From: Streptomyces griseoviridis
GTDB taxonomy: Bacteria; Actinomycetota; Actinomycetes; Streptomycetales; Streptomycetaceae
Direction: 5' to 3'
Assembly: GCA_014649155.1 (NCBI GenBank)
Contig: BMSM01000016.1
Coordinates: forward strand, 1-64,000
Length of the DNA stretch: 64,000 bases
In this document: positions 8,063 to 19,145 of the stretch, in pieces
Layout: each line of letters starts with the position of its first letter
Numbering within the stretch: the first letter of the stretch is position 1
Position numbers and translations under genes: made by a program
The notes under the pieces: generated by a model
What the model was told of the DNA's origin: nothing
The model's input: the letters and a program-made list of their open reading frames with translations, nothing else
Databases searched by the model: none

Positions 8063-8692
8063 GTGAGAAGCAGCGGCGACAGTACGGTGGGGAGCGTCCC
8101 CGCACCCGGTCCGGGGTCGGGCGTTCCGTACTCTCCCGAGGGTTCTCGGCTCCGCCCCGCGGTGGCGCCGAGCGGCGGAGGGGCGGCGTCCATGACGTCC
8201 GAGCAGATCGGCTACCGGGGGCCCACGGCCTGCGCGGCCGCCGGTATCACCTACCGGCAGCTCGACTACTGGGCCCGTACCGGGCTGGTGGAGCCGAGCG
8301 TGCGGTCCGCCCACGGGTCGGGGACGCAGCGGTTGTACAGCTTCCGCGACGTGGTGGTGCTGAAGATCGTCAAGCGGTTCCTCGACACCGGTGTGTCGTT
8401 GCAGAACATCCGCACGACCGTCCAGCACCTCAGGGAGAGCGGCTTCCGCGATCTGGAGCGGATGACGCTGATGAGCGACGGCGCCACGGTCTACGAGTGC
8501 ACGTCTCCCGACGAGGTGCACGCCCTGCTCCAGGGCGGCCAGGGGATCTTCGGGATCGCCGTCGGGGTGGTGTGGCGGGACGTGGAGAACGCCCTGTCGC
8601 AGCTGCACGGGGAGCGCGTCGACACCGGGGAGACCCTGGTCGGGCACAACCCGGCGGACGAACTGGCCCGGCGGCGCAACCGGGCGGTCTGA
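8063..8692 (+). CDS. MerR family transcriptional regulator (Rv1830-like)
   Basis: This 209-residue regulator has a disordered N-terminus of about 45 residues and a MerR-type winged helix (about 48-115) with YRQLDYWARTGLVEPS and GTQRLYSFRDVVVLKIVKRFLD. A C-terminal domain (about 120-205) contains the FGIAVGVVWRDVENALS region typical of the Rv1830 group. It is the second of two MerR genes flanking DUF151. The mycobacterial counterpart is linked to growth and division control, but the ligand is unknown. GTG 8063 was chosen because GGAGG lies at 8053-8057. Upstream in-frame starts would run through the palindrome. Confidence 0.8.
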   Translation: MRSSGDSTVGSVPAPGPGSGVPYSPEGSRLRPAVAPSGGGAASMTSEQIGYRGPTACAAAGITYRQLDYWARTGLVEPSVRSAHGSGTQRLYSFRDVVVLKIVKRFLDTGVSLQNIRTTVQHLRESGFRDLERMTLMSDGATVYECTSPDEVHALLQGGQGIFGIAVGVVWRDVENALSQLHGERVDTGETLVGHNPADELARRRNRAV

Positions 8693-8741
8693 GACCCGCG
8701 CGTCCTCCGCGTTGTCAGTGGTGTAGGGCAGCATCGGAGAT

Positions 8742-10232
8742 GTGAGAACCGCGCCGACGATCCTGCATCTCGACATGGACGCCTTCTACGCCTCGGTGGA
8801 GCAGGCGTCGAAGCCGAGTCTGCGCGGAAAAGCCGTGGTGGTGGGCGGTCTGGGGCCGCGCGGCGTGGTGGCCACCGCTTCCTACGAGGCCCGGGTCTTC
8901 GGCGTCCACTCGGCCATGCCCATGGCGCAGGCCCGGCGGCTCGCGCCGCACGCCGCCTACCTCGTCCCGCGCTTCCAGCTCTACCGGTCGGTGAGCGAGC
9001 AGGTGATGGGGCTGCTGCGGGCGCTGTCGCCGCTGGTGGAGCCGCTGAGCCTGGACGAGGCGTTCGTGGACCTGGAGGCCGGCGGGACGGCCTGGGACGC
9101 GGAGTCGGCGCGGCTGACCGGTACCCGGCTGCGGGCCGACATCCGGACCGTCACCGGGCTCACCGGATCGGTGGGGCTCGCCGCCTCCAAGATGCTCGCC
9201 AAGATCGCCTCCGAGGACGCCAAGCCCGACGGACTGGTGCTGATCGAGCCGGGCACCGAGCGCGACCTGCTCGCGCCGATGCCGGTGCGCACCCTGCCGG
9301 GCGTGGGGCCGGCCACCGGCGACCATCTGCGGCGGGCGGGGATCACCACCGTCGGCGAGATCGCCGAGGCCGGCGAGGACGAGCTGGTCCGGCTGCTGGG
9401 CAAGGCGCACGGACACGCGCTGTACGCCATGGCGCTGGCCCACGACGAGCGGCCCGTGGTCGCCGAGCGGGAGGCCAAGTCGGTGTCGGTGGAGGACACC
9501 TACGACGTGGACATCCACGACCGCACCCGGGTCGGTCTGGAGGTGCGGCGGCTGGCCGAGAGGTGCGTGGGGCGGCTGCGCGGGGCCGGGCTGTCGGGGC
9601 GCACCATCGTGCTCAAGGTACGGCGGTACGACTTCTCCACCCTGACCCGCTCGGAGACGCTGCGCGGGCCCACGGACGATGTCGCGGTGGTCGCGGAGGC
9701 GGCGGCGCGGCTGCTGGACGCCGTGGACACCACCGGCGGGGTGCGGCTGCTCGGCGTGGGCGTCACCGGGCTGGCCGACTTCACGCAGGAGGACCTCTTC
9801 GCGCAGGCGGCCGAGGCGCGGGCGGCGGCGGAGGAACGGGCCGTAGCCGAAGAACGGGCGGCGGCCGGGGAACGGGGCGGGCCCGGGGAGCGGGGAGCGG
9901 CGGAGGAGCAGGCGGTGACGGGGGCCCCGCCGGACACGGCCGTCGCGGAGGCAGGCCGGACGGCTTCCGCCGAGCCGGACCTTCCGCCCCCCGAGCGCCG
10001 CTGGCCCTCGGGGCACGACGTGCGGCACAGCGTGCACGGGCACGGATGGGTGCAGGGCAGCGGCCTGGGCCGGGTCACCGTGCGGTTCGAGACGCCGTAC
10101 TCGGCGCGGCCGGGGCGGGTGCGGACCTTCCGGACCGACGATCCGGAGCTCGAACCGGCGGAGCCGCTGCCACTGGTGGAGCGAAGACCCGAGGACGCCG
10201 GCCCGGTGCGGCCGGCCGGTGCCGCGGGATGA
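8742..10232 (+). CDS. dinB: DNA polymerase IV (Y-family translesion polymerase)
   Basis: The 496-residue protein has the Y-family catalytic core (about 1-345): LHLDMDAFYASVEQ supplies the first aspartate, and PLSLDEAFVDLE the catalytic Asp-Glu pair. Helix-hairpin-helix (RTLPGVGPATGDHLRRAG) and little-finger regions follow. An unusual low-complexity Ala/Glu/Gly linker (about 360-410) then leads to a conserved actinobacterial tail with GHGWVQGSGLGRVTVRFET. It performs error-prone bypass synthesis. GTG 8742 follows a weak GGAGA. The gene is convergent with the PRC-barrel gene, with 15 bases between their ends. Confidence 0.93.
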   Translation: MRTAPTILHLDMDAFYASVEQASKPSLRGKAVVVGGLGPRGVVATASYEARVFGVHSAMPMAQARRLAPHAAYLVPRFQLYRSVSEQVMGLLRALSPLVEPLSLDEAFVDLEAGGTAWDAESARLTGTRLRADIRTVTGLTGSVGLAASKMLAKIASEDAKPDGLVLIEPGTERDLLAPMPVRTLPGVGPATGDHLRRAGITTVGEIAEAGEDELVRLLGKAHGHALYAMALAHDERPVVAEREAKSVSVEDTYDVDIHDRTRVGLEVRRLAERCVGRLRGAGLSGRTIVLKVRRYDFSTLTRSETLRGPTDDVAVVAEAAARLLDAVDTTGGVRLLGVGVTGLADFTQEDLFAQAAEARAAAEERAVAEERAAAGERGGPGERGAAEEQAVTGAPPDTAVAEAGRTASAEPDLPPPERRWPSGHDVRHSVHGHGWVQGSGLGRVTVRFETPYSARPGRVRTFRTDDPELEPAEPLPLVERRPEDAGPVRPAGAAG

Positions 10233-10247
10233 CGCCGCGCCCCCGGC

Positions 10248-10622
10248 TCAGGTGGGCTCCTCCTGGCCCGCCAGCCGGCCGAAGTCGTGGTCGGGCGGCG
10301 GGGGCGGGGCGGCGACGTCGAGACCGTAGTGGTGGTAGAGCTGGAGTTCCTGCTCCGGGGAGAGGTGGCGGCCGACGCCGAAGTCGGGGGCCTCCTTGAC
10401 CAGCGCCCGGTCGAAGGGGACGCGCAGGGTGCCGTCGACCAGTTCGCTGGGCTCCAGCGGCACGAAGGCGTCCCGGCCGAAGAGACCGGTGCGTATCGCC
10501 GCCCATTCGGGGACGCCGGTGGCGTCGTCGAGGTAGACCTCGTCGACGGTGCCGATCCTCGCGCCGTTGCGGTCGAACGCCTTGCGGCCGATCAGGGTGC
10601 GCGGGTCGATGTCGGAACGCAC
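10248..10622 (-). CDS. PRC-barrel domain protein
   Basis: This 124-residue cytoplasmic protein has an N-terminal PRC-barrel (about 1-85: DPRTLIGRKAFDRNGARIGTVDEVYLDD...PEWAAI) and a C-terminal segment with LSPEQELQLYHHYGLD. PRC barrels occur in RimM and in the photosynthetic reaction centre H subunit. The free-standing form is common in Streptomyces and has no settled role. GTG 10622 on the minus strand is preceded by GGAGGG. It is divergent from the glycine riboswitch/gcvP unit. The tail is rich in Pro. Confidence 0.8.
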   Translation of the reverse strand: MRSDIDPRTLIGRKAFDRNGARIGTVDEVYLDDATGVPEWAAIRTGLFGRDAFVPLEPSELVDGTLRVPFDRALVKEAPDFGVGRHLSPEQELQLYHHYGLDVAAPPPPPDHDFGRLAGQEEPT

Positions 10623-10754
10623 GGGCCCTCCAGCTGGTCGCCAACCATCCGGTTCATCATCCGTAAGCACTACAAAAGAGCACATTCGGATGCGCGGCCA
10701 CTCGAAAGACCGTGCGGGGGCCTCGCTGGTAGGCTGGCGACGGCTGCTGACCCC

Positions 10755-10952
10755 GTGCGGGAGAGTCCTCCGGTCGCACACCGGAGGCGCCGAAGGAGCA
10801 AATCCTCCCCGGAATCTCTCAGGCCCACGTACCGCACGGACGAGGTCACTCTGGAAAGCAGAGCGGGTGTCGACGGCTCCCGTTCTCACCGACGGTGAAA
10901 GCCGGGAACCCTCGGGCGGCCCGGTGAAGCTCTCAGGTCGAGATGACAGAGG
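10755..10952 (+). promoter_or_regulatory. Tandem glycine riboswitch controlling gcvP
   Basis: There are two consecutive glycine aptamers. Aptamer 1 is closed by a 6-bp P1 (GTGCGG 10755-10760 with CCGCAC 10832-10837) and has the conserved AATCTCTCAGG core near 10813-10823. Aptamer 2 (about 10848-10952) is closed by CTCTG/CAGAG and has AGCTCTCAGG near 10928-10937. The short linker between them is typical of the cooperative tandem class. The gcvP start lies 69 bases further on, so glycine would switch on its own cleavage. Confidence 0.93.
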
Positions 10953-11020
10953 GGGAGGCCGTCCGGGCACCCGCGCCGTGGTGCCCCTCGCAGGTCGCGT
11001 CAGACCAGGAGGCCTCCGCA

Positions 11021-13906
<2,886 letters not shown>

Positions 13907-13920
13907 GCGACCGGAGTGAC

Positions 13921-13955
13921 GAAGAGGGGCCTCGCCGCCGGCGGGGCCCCTCTTC
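13921..13955. terminator. Terminator after gcvP
   Basis: GAAGAGGGGCC (13921-13931) pairs perfectly with GGCCCCTCTTC (13945-13955). The stem lies 14 bases after the gcvP stop and has no long T tract. Confidence 0.75.
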
Positions 13956-14140
13956 GCTGTCCCGGTGCCGGTCAGGGGGCGCCAGGGTGACTCGGTGGTT
14001 CTGACGAGGCCGAGCTGTGGGCGTGGAACGTTCGCCGGTTGATCCGAATGTTTCGTCGGACCCGCGGTTTCGGGGCTCGGGTCGGACCGTCCCTGCGTCC
14101 TCCGGGGTTCGGCGGTCGAGGATTCATCGTGCACGGGGGG

Positions 14141-14212
14141 TTGCCACCCTTTGCGCGCTGTCTCTAGGGTGCGGCATCAACGCAGCTTTCTGGATTTCTT
14201 CCGAAACTTTCG
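14141..14212 (+). promoter_or_regulatory. Promoter and CGAAACTTTCG operator of the sugar ABC operon
   Basis: A -35 TTGCCA (14141-14146), an 18-bp spacer and a -10 TAGGGT (14165-14170) predict a start near 14177. The perfect palindrome CGAAACTTTCG (14202-14212) lies downstream of that start and 27 bases before the lipoprotein gene. This motif is known from Streptomyces xylanase and other sugar-regulon promoters bound by LacI/ROK-type repressors. No regulator gene is adjacent. The remainder of 13956-14140 shows no further feature. Confidence 0.65.
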
Positions 14213-14239
14213 TACCCTTACGCACCCAAGGAGCGCACC

Positions 14240-15532
14240 ATGGGCGACCCGGCACTGTCCCGCCGCGGCTTCCTGGCGGCCTCGGCCGCGGCCGGTCTGG
14301 GCATGACGGCACTGAGCGGCTGCGGGGGTGACTCGGACGAGGGGTCGTCCGGGATCACCACGGTCGAGTGGTGGAACATCTCGACGACCCAGCCGACGAA
14401 GGACGTCTGGGCGGCTCTGGCCAAGAAGTTCGAGGCCCAGAACCCCAAGGTCAAGATAAAGATCGTCCAGTTGGAGAACGACGCCTACAAGTCGAAGATG
14501 ACGGCGCTGATCGCCTCCGGGAAGCTCCCGGACATCTTCCACACCTGGGGCGGCGGCGTCCTCCGGCAGCAGGTCGACGCCGGTCTCGTCGAGGACCTCA
14601 CCGACCGCACCAAGGAGTGGGCGGACGGCCTGCTGCCGGTCGCCAAGGAGCCCTACCTGCTGGACGGCAGGCTCTACGGCATCCCGTTCGACAGCGGCAT
14701 GGTCGGCTTCTGGTACAACAAGGCGCTGTTCGAGCGGGCCGGTGTCAGCACGCCCCCCACCACCTGGAACGGGTTCCTCGACACCGTCGAGGCGCTGAAG
14801 GCGAAGAACATCACGCCCATCGCCCTGGCCGGCAAGGAGAAGTGGCCCGGCATGTACTACTGGGCCTACCTCGCCATGCGCGTCGGCGGGGCCGAGGCCG
14901 TGCAGAAGGCCGCCGAGGACAAGGACTTCACCGGGCCGGCGTTCGTGCGGGCGGGGCAGCTCCTGAAGGAACTCGCCGGCCTCCAGCCGTTCCAGAAGGG
15001 CTTCCTCGGGGCGGCGTACTCCGACCCCAACGGCCAGGCCGCCGCCGTCGGCAACGGCAAGGCGGCGATGGAGCTGATGGGGCAGTGGGCCCCCGTGGTG
15101 GAGGCCGACGCGGGCAAGGGGCTCGGCGACGACCTGGGGTTCTTCCCGTTCCCTGCGGTCGAGGGCGGCAAGGGCTCCCTCACCGAGGTGTTCGGCGGGG
15201 CCAACGGGCACGCCCTGCGCCGGGACGCCCCGCAGGCCGCCGTCGACTTCCTGAGGTTCTTCGCCTCCGAGGCCACCGACCGGGAGCTGGTCACCAAGAC
15301 CGGCGTGCTGCCCGTCGTCACGGCCGCCGAGAGCGCCCTGACCGACCCGAACCTGACCGCCGTGCAGAAGCAGCTGAAGGCCGCCACCGGCTTCCAGCTC
15401 TATCTCGACCAGGCCTACGCGCCCGCCGTCGGCCAGGAGGTCAACGACAGCGTCGCCGCGCTCGTCGCCGGCTCCAAGTCGCCCGAGCAGGTCGCCGAGT
15501 CGATCACCAAGACCGCGAAGGAAGAGCAGTAG
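14240..15532 (+). CDS. Sugar ABC transporter substrate-binding lipoprotein (CUT1 type)
   Basis: The 430-residue precursor starts with a Tat-like signal (SRRGFLAASAAAGLG) that ends in a lipobox (LSGC), so it should be exported folded and lipid-anchored. The mature part is a type I extracellular solute-binding protein (TVEWWNIS... KLPDIFHTWGGG). Two permease genes of the CUT1 type follow at once. No ATPase gene is present, as is usual in Streptomyces where MsiK-type ATPases serve many importers. The operator upstream hints at xylan-type or related oligosaccharides, which is inference. The start ATG 14240 follows AAGGAG. Confidence 0.88.
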   Translation: MGDPALSRRGFLAASAAAGLGMTALSGCGGDSDEGSSGITTVEWWNISTTQPTKDVWAALAKKFEAQNPKVKIKIVQLENDAYKSKMTALIASGKLPDIFHTWGGGVLRQQVDAGLVEDLTDRTKEWADGLLPVAKEPYLLDGRLYGIPFDSGMVGFWYNKALFERAGVSTPPTTWNGFLDTVEALKAKNITPIALAGKEKWPGMYYWAYLAMRVGGAEAVQKAAEDKDFTGPAFVRAGQLLKELAGLQPFQKGFLGAAYSDPNGQAAAVGNGKAAMELMGQWAPVVEADAGKGLGDDLGFFPFPAVEGGKGSLTEVFGGANGHALRRDAPQAAVDFLRFFASEATDRELVTKTGVLPVVTAAESALTDPNLTAVQKQLKAATGFQLYLDQAYAPAVGQEVNDSVAALVAGSKSPEQVAESITKTAKEEQ

Positions 15533-15538
15533 CCGCCG

Positions 15539-16537
15539 ATGACCTCCACGTTCCTGCCGGACCGGCGGACCGGCCCCGGTACCGCCCCACCGCCCCCGCC
15601 GGCCGGGGCGGCCCGGGCGCGGACCCGGCGCCGCGTCACCCACTGGCTCACCGCGGTCGGCTTCCAGCTGCCCGCGCTGGTGCTGTTCCTCGTCCTCGTC
15701 GTGCTGCCGATCCTGTTCGCCCTGTACGCCGCGTTCTTCCGGTGGGGCGGCTTCGGCATGCCCTCGGACTACGTCGGCACCGAGAACTTCACCCGGCTCT
15801 TCGACGACCCGGTCTTCCTCGGCGACCTGTGGCGCTGTCTGCTCCTGGTGGTCCTCTCCCTGGCGCTGCAACTGCCCTTCGCGCTCGCCATGGCGGTGCT
15901 GCTGAACCAGCGGATGCGGGGCCGCGCGGTGTACCGGATGCTGTTCTTCGCGCCGTACGTGCTCTCCGAGGCCATCACCGGGGTGCTGTTCGGCATGATC
16001 TTCGCGCCGGGCGACGGGCTCGCCGACCGGGTGCTGGGCGGGGTCGGCCTGGACGGGCTGGGCGGGGAGTGGTTCGCCGATCCGTCGATGGTGATGGCGA
16101 CCCTCTTCCTCGTCATGACGTGGAAGTACTTCGGCTTCCACATGATGCTCTACCTGGCCGGCCTCCAGTCCATCCCGAGAGAGCTGACCGAGGCGGCGCT
16201 CATCGACGGCGCGGGGCCGTGGCAGCGCTTCCGCAACGTGACCCTGCCGCTGCTCGCGCCCACCCTGCGGATCAGCGTCTTCCTGTCCGTCATCGGCGCC
16301 ATCCAGCTGTTCGACCTGGTGTGGGTGGTCACCCAGGGCGGGCCCGACCACCACTCCGAGACGATGGCCGTGACCATGTTCCAGTTCGGGTTCAAGCGGT
16401 ACCAGGTCGGCTATGCCAGCGCGATCAGCGTCGTCATGTTCGGCATCAGCCTCGTCTTCGCCCTCGCCTACCAGCGGTTCGTGCTGCGCCGCGACCTCCA
16501 GGGGGCCACCACGACCATGAGGGGGGACGGCAAGTGA
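15539..16537 (+). CDS. Sugar ABC transporter permease, MalF type
   Basis: This 332-residue protein has six predicted membrane helices after a Pro/Arg-rich N-terminus. The cytoplasmic EAA loop (EAALIDGAGPWQRFRNVTLPLL, about residues 218-240) contacts the ATPase. It is the first of two permease subunits of the importer headed by the lipoprotein at 14240. It starts 6 bases after that gene, with AAGGAAG inside the preceding coding end as ribosome site. It overlaps the next permease start by four bases. Confidence 0.9.
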   Translation: MTSTFLPDRRTGPGTAPPPPPAGAARARTRRRVTHWLTAVGFQLPALVLFLVLVVLPILFALYAAFFRWGGFGMPSDYVGTENFTRLFDDPVFLGDLWRCLLLVVLSLALQLPFALAMAVLLNQRMRGRAVYRMLFFAPYVLSEAITGVLFGMIFAPGDGLADRVLGGVGLDGLGGEWFADPSMVMATLFLVMTWKYFGFHMMLYLAGLQSIPRELTEAALIDGAGPWQRFRNVTLPLLAPTLRISVFLSVIGAIQLFDLVWVVTQGGPDHHSETMAVTMFQFGFKRYQVGYASAISVVMFGISLVFALAYQRFVLRRDLQGATTTMRGDGK

Positions 16538-17370
16538 CGGCCAAGTCCCGTGGCAGGTTCCGTACGCTGCCGCTGCACGTCGTGCTGATCGTGGTCGGGG
16601 CGGTGATGGCCGCGCCGCTGCTGTACGCGGTGCTGTCCGGGTTCAAGTCCACCGACCAGCTCTCCGACAACCCGGTGGGGCTGCCGGGCCCCTGGGAGGT
16701 CTCCAACTACACCGGCATCCTCGGCTCGGGCTCGTTCTGGCGGCTGGTCGGCAACAGCACGCTGATCGCGGTGGCGACCACGGTGCTGGTGGTCGCGGTG
16801 TCGGCGCTGGCCGCGTTCTCGTTCGCACGGTTCGCGTTCCGGGGGCGGGAGGCGCTGTTCACGCTGTTCACGATGGGGCTGATGTTCCCCTTCGCGGTGG
16901 CGGCGCTGCCGCTGTTCCTGCTGCTGCGCTCGATGGGCCTGCTGGACAACCCGCTCGGTGTGATCCTGCCGCAGGCCGCCTTCGGGCTGCCGATGACCAT
17001 CATCATCCTGCGCGGCTTCTTCCGGGAGATCCCCGGGGAGCTGGAGGAGGCGGCGACGCTGGACGGCTGCGGGCCGTTCGGCTTCTTCTGGCGGGTTCTG
17101 CTGCCGATGGCCCGGCCGGCGCTCGGCACGGTGTCGGTGCTGGCCGTCGTCACCAGCTGGAACAACTTCTTCCTGCCGCTGCTGGTCTTCACCGACTCCA
17201 CCTGGTGGACCATCCCGATCGGGGTGCAGCAGTTCCAGGGCCAGTACTCCGCCGACACGGCCCGGGTCTTCGCCTACCTGGTGCTGGCGATGGTGCCGGC
17301 CCTGGCGTTCTACTCCGTCGCCGAGCGGCAGCTCGTCGGCGGGCTCACCGCCGGGGCCACCAAGGGGTAG
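16534..17370 (+). CDS. Sugar ABC transporter permease, MalG type
   Basis: The second permease of the importer has 278 residues and six predicted helices. Its EAA loop (EAATLDGCGPFGFFWRVLLP) sits near residues 170-190. GTG 16534 overlaps the stop of the preceding permease (GTGA), showing translational coupling. With the lipoprotein and first permease it forms one operon; the ATPase must come from elsewhere. The operon ends about 25 bases from the end of the convergent gene at 17396. Confidence 0.9.
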   Translation: MTAKSRGRFRTLPLHVVLIVVGAVMAAPLLYAVLSGFKSTDQLSDNPVGLPGPWEVSNYTGILGSGSFWRLVGNSTLIAVATTVLVVAVSALAAFSFARFAFRGREALFTLFTMGLMFPFAVAALPLFLLLRSMGLLDNPLGVILPQAAFGLPMTIIILRGFFREIPGELEEAATLDGCGPFGFFWRVLLPMARPALGTVSVLAVVTSWNNFFLPLLVFTDSTWWTIPIGVQQFQGQYSADTARVFAYLVLAMVPALAFYSVAERQLVGGLTAGATKG

Positions 17371-17395
17371 GCGTCCCGGCGGCGGTACGGGCCGG

Positions 17396-17602
17396 TCAGG
17401 CGGCCGTCACCACCTGACCGGCGCCCAGCGGGCGGTGCGGGCCGATGACCCGGCCGTCCGGCAGGAGCTCACCGGTGTCCTCGAAGAGCAGGACGCCGTT
17501 GCACAGCAGACTCCAGCCCTGTTCGGGGTGGTGCGCCACGAGGCGGGCGGATTCCCGGTCGGCGGAGTCGGCGGTCGGGCAGGGTGGCTGGTGCTGGCAC
17601 AT
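17396..17602 (-). CDS. DUF5999 family small protein
   Basis: This 68-residue protein begins MCQHQPPCPTADSADR and contains QGWSLLCNGVLLFEDTGELLPDG and a C-terminal RPLGAGQV. Small proteins of this type are widespread in Streptomyces and annotated DUF5999. Three cysteines (C2, C8 and the one in LLCNG) might bind metal, but the role is unknown. The ATG at 17602 is preferred over upstream in-frame starts because family similarity begins there. The ribosome site (GAGAGA) is weak. Confidence 0.75.
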   Translation of the reverse strand: MCQHQPPCPTADSADRESARLVAHHPEQGWSLLCNGVLLFEDTGELLPDGRVIGPHRPLGAGQVVTAA

Positions 17603-17986
17603 GGCAGGGGTCTCTCGCTCCGGCGTGGTGTGTGGGTGTGCTGTCGTGGTCGTCCCGCGGCGTGGAACGTGGTGCATGGCCCGCCCCCCGTCGTCTTGGT
17701 CGGTCCTGACCCAGTGTTGCCCCACGGGCGGCGTTCCGCAGGTATTTCGCGGCACCGCCTCTCACAGGTTCAGGACGCGTCACCCGCCCGGACGGTTCAG
17801 CCCAACTCCGTTGTCCCCCGCGCTGGTTCGCGCCGGCCCGAAGGGGCTGGTCCGGTCGGGTGACATCGTCGTACGACCCCTTACGAGCGACCGTGCGCTC
17901 TTGTGAGCGAAGGGGGCCGGGTGTGGGTGACCCCGCTGTCCCGGGGCGGGACGGCGGGGCCGGGTCGGGACCGGTTCGGTGCGGGA
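17603..17986. other. Intergenic region, no gene recognised
   Basis: These 384 bases upstream of the DUF5999 gene hold no coding stretch with convincing composition on either strand. The part near 17930-17990 is G/C-run rich and may fold, possibly ending transcription of the upstream minus-strand gene. No clear promoter motif was identified. Confidence 0.4.
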
Positions 17987-18571
17987 TCAGGCCGTGGTGC
18001 GCAGGAGGGGGGCCGGGGTGGAGCGGAGGGTCAGGACCGGCAGCAGGTCCGCGACCCGGTGCGGCCGGTGGGCGGCGATGCCGGGCGGCGCCGGGGCCAG
18101 CGGCACCAGCAGATCGGTGGCCTGCAGGCGGCCGGCGGCGGCGTCCGCGGTGAGGTCGCCGTGCAGCCACAGGGTGAGCATGTACAGGCCGGGCACGGAC
18201 AGCAGCCGCGGCTGGAAGGGCTGCGTCATCGTCTCCGCCTGGCGCAGCGCGCTCTCGGTAGCGGTGACGTAGGGCCCCTCGAAGAAGCGGGAGAAGGCCC
18301 AGCCGTCCGCGGTCGGCATGGTGTCGGCCGCGGCCACCGCGCGCTCCCCGCTGCGGATCAGGAAGCGCCACCCGGCGAGCCGGACGGACGGCACCCCGTC
18401 GGCGGCGACATGGTCCAGGACGTGCACGGGCAGTGGCAGTTCGGGGGTGACCGGGCCCCGGGCCCGGAGCAGGGACGGGGTGCGGGCCTCGCGGACCGCG
18501 GTCGGCGAGGACAGGGCGGTGAGGACGGTGCGCAGGGCGGGTGCGGGAGCCGGGGGGACATGCAGCGGCAT
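17987..18571 (-). CDS. Conserved hypothetical protein
   Basis: I do not recognise a named family in this 194-residue protein. It has no membrane segment or signal peptide. The middle is well structured (VRLAGWRFLIRSG... TADGWAFSRFFEGPYVTATESALRQAE), while the first ~30 residues are Pro/Ala rich. The codon pattern is typical for the genome and the start at 18571 is preceded by GAGAGG, so it is probably a real gene. It lies alone, divergent from the glutamate-cysteine ligase family gene. Confidence 0.6.
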   Translation of the reverse strand: MPLHVPPAPAPALRTVLTALSSPTAVREARTPSLLRARGPVTPELPLPVHVLDHVAADGVPSVRLAGWRFLIRSGERAVAAADTMPTADGWAFSRFFEGPYVTATESALRQAETMTQPFQPRLLSVPGLYMLTLWLHGDLTADAAAGRLQATDLLVPLAPAPPGIAAHRPHRVADLLPVLTLRSTPAPLLRTTA

Positions 18572-19145
18572 GGTGGGTCGCCTCTCAATCGAAGCACGGT
18601 GGCGCGAGGGCGGGGCAGGGCGCGTGGGGCCGGGCGGACGACGCTGTCAGCTCGCAGGGGCAGAGAGGCGAGGCCGGGTCCGAGGGCCGGGAAGCGGGGG
18701 TGAGGGCTGCCGTACGTCGCCTCGGCGGTATCACTCGACCGTAGGCGCCAGCTCTCTGCCGTGTTCGCGAAGTTTATACGACGCGTGTTCGGACTGTGTT
18801 TCGGCTACATGTTTCCGGCGGTACGGGCAAGGGCGCATTCGGTCGGAGATATGCGGAGGATATCCTGATTTTCCGCCCGTTAAACGTCCGTGACCTCGGT
18901 GGATAGCCGCGAAGCGGACGGCCCATTGTCGTCGGGCTTTTCCACGAGTTCCGCCGGGCAGTTCCGGGGGCCGGAGCCCCTCGCGCCATGCCCGGTGAAT
19001 GTGCCTCCGGTCACATCGCGCCAGCGTAGCGGCTCGCGACGCCGGGTGAGGACGTTATCGATCGCTTGGGCGGGGCATCATCCATCCTGACCGGCACCCG
19101 CCGGTGGCCGGACCCCGGCCCGTTGAAATCTAGGAGGACCCTTCC
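18572..19145. other. Divergent intergenic region with an AT-richer core
   Basis: This 574-base gap separates two divergent genes. The section 18760-18890 is clearly less GC-rich than the surroundings and contains a short palindrome AGGATATCCT (near 18856). It probably holds one or both promoters. Small reading frames here (for example 18774-18989 on the minus strand) have no ribosome site or recognisable product and are not called. Confidence 0.45.

Noticed and set aside
18774..19090. Two small open frames in the AT-richer intergenic region
   Set aside because: They overlap each other on opposite strands, lack ribosome sites or -10 boxes, and resemble no family known to me.
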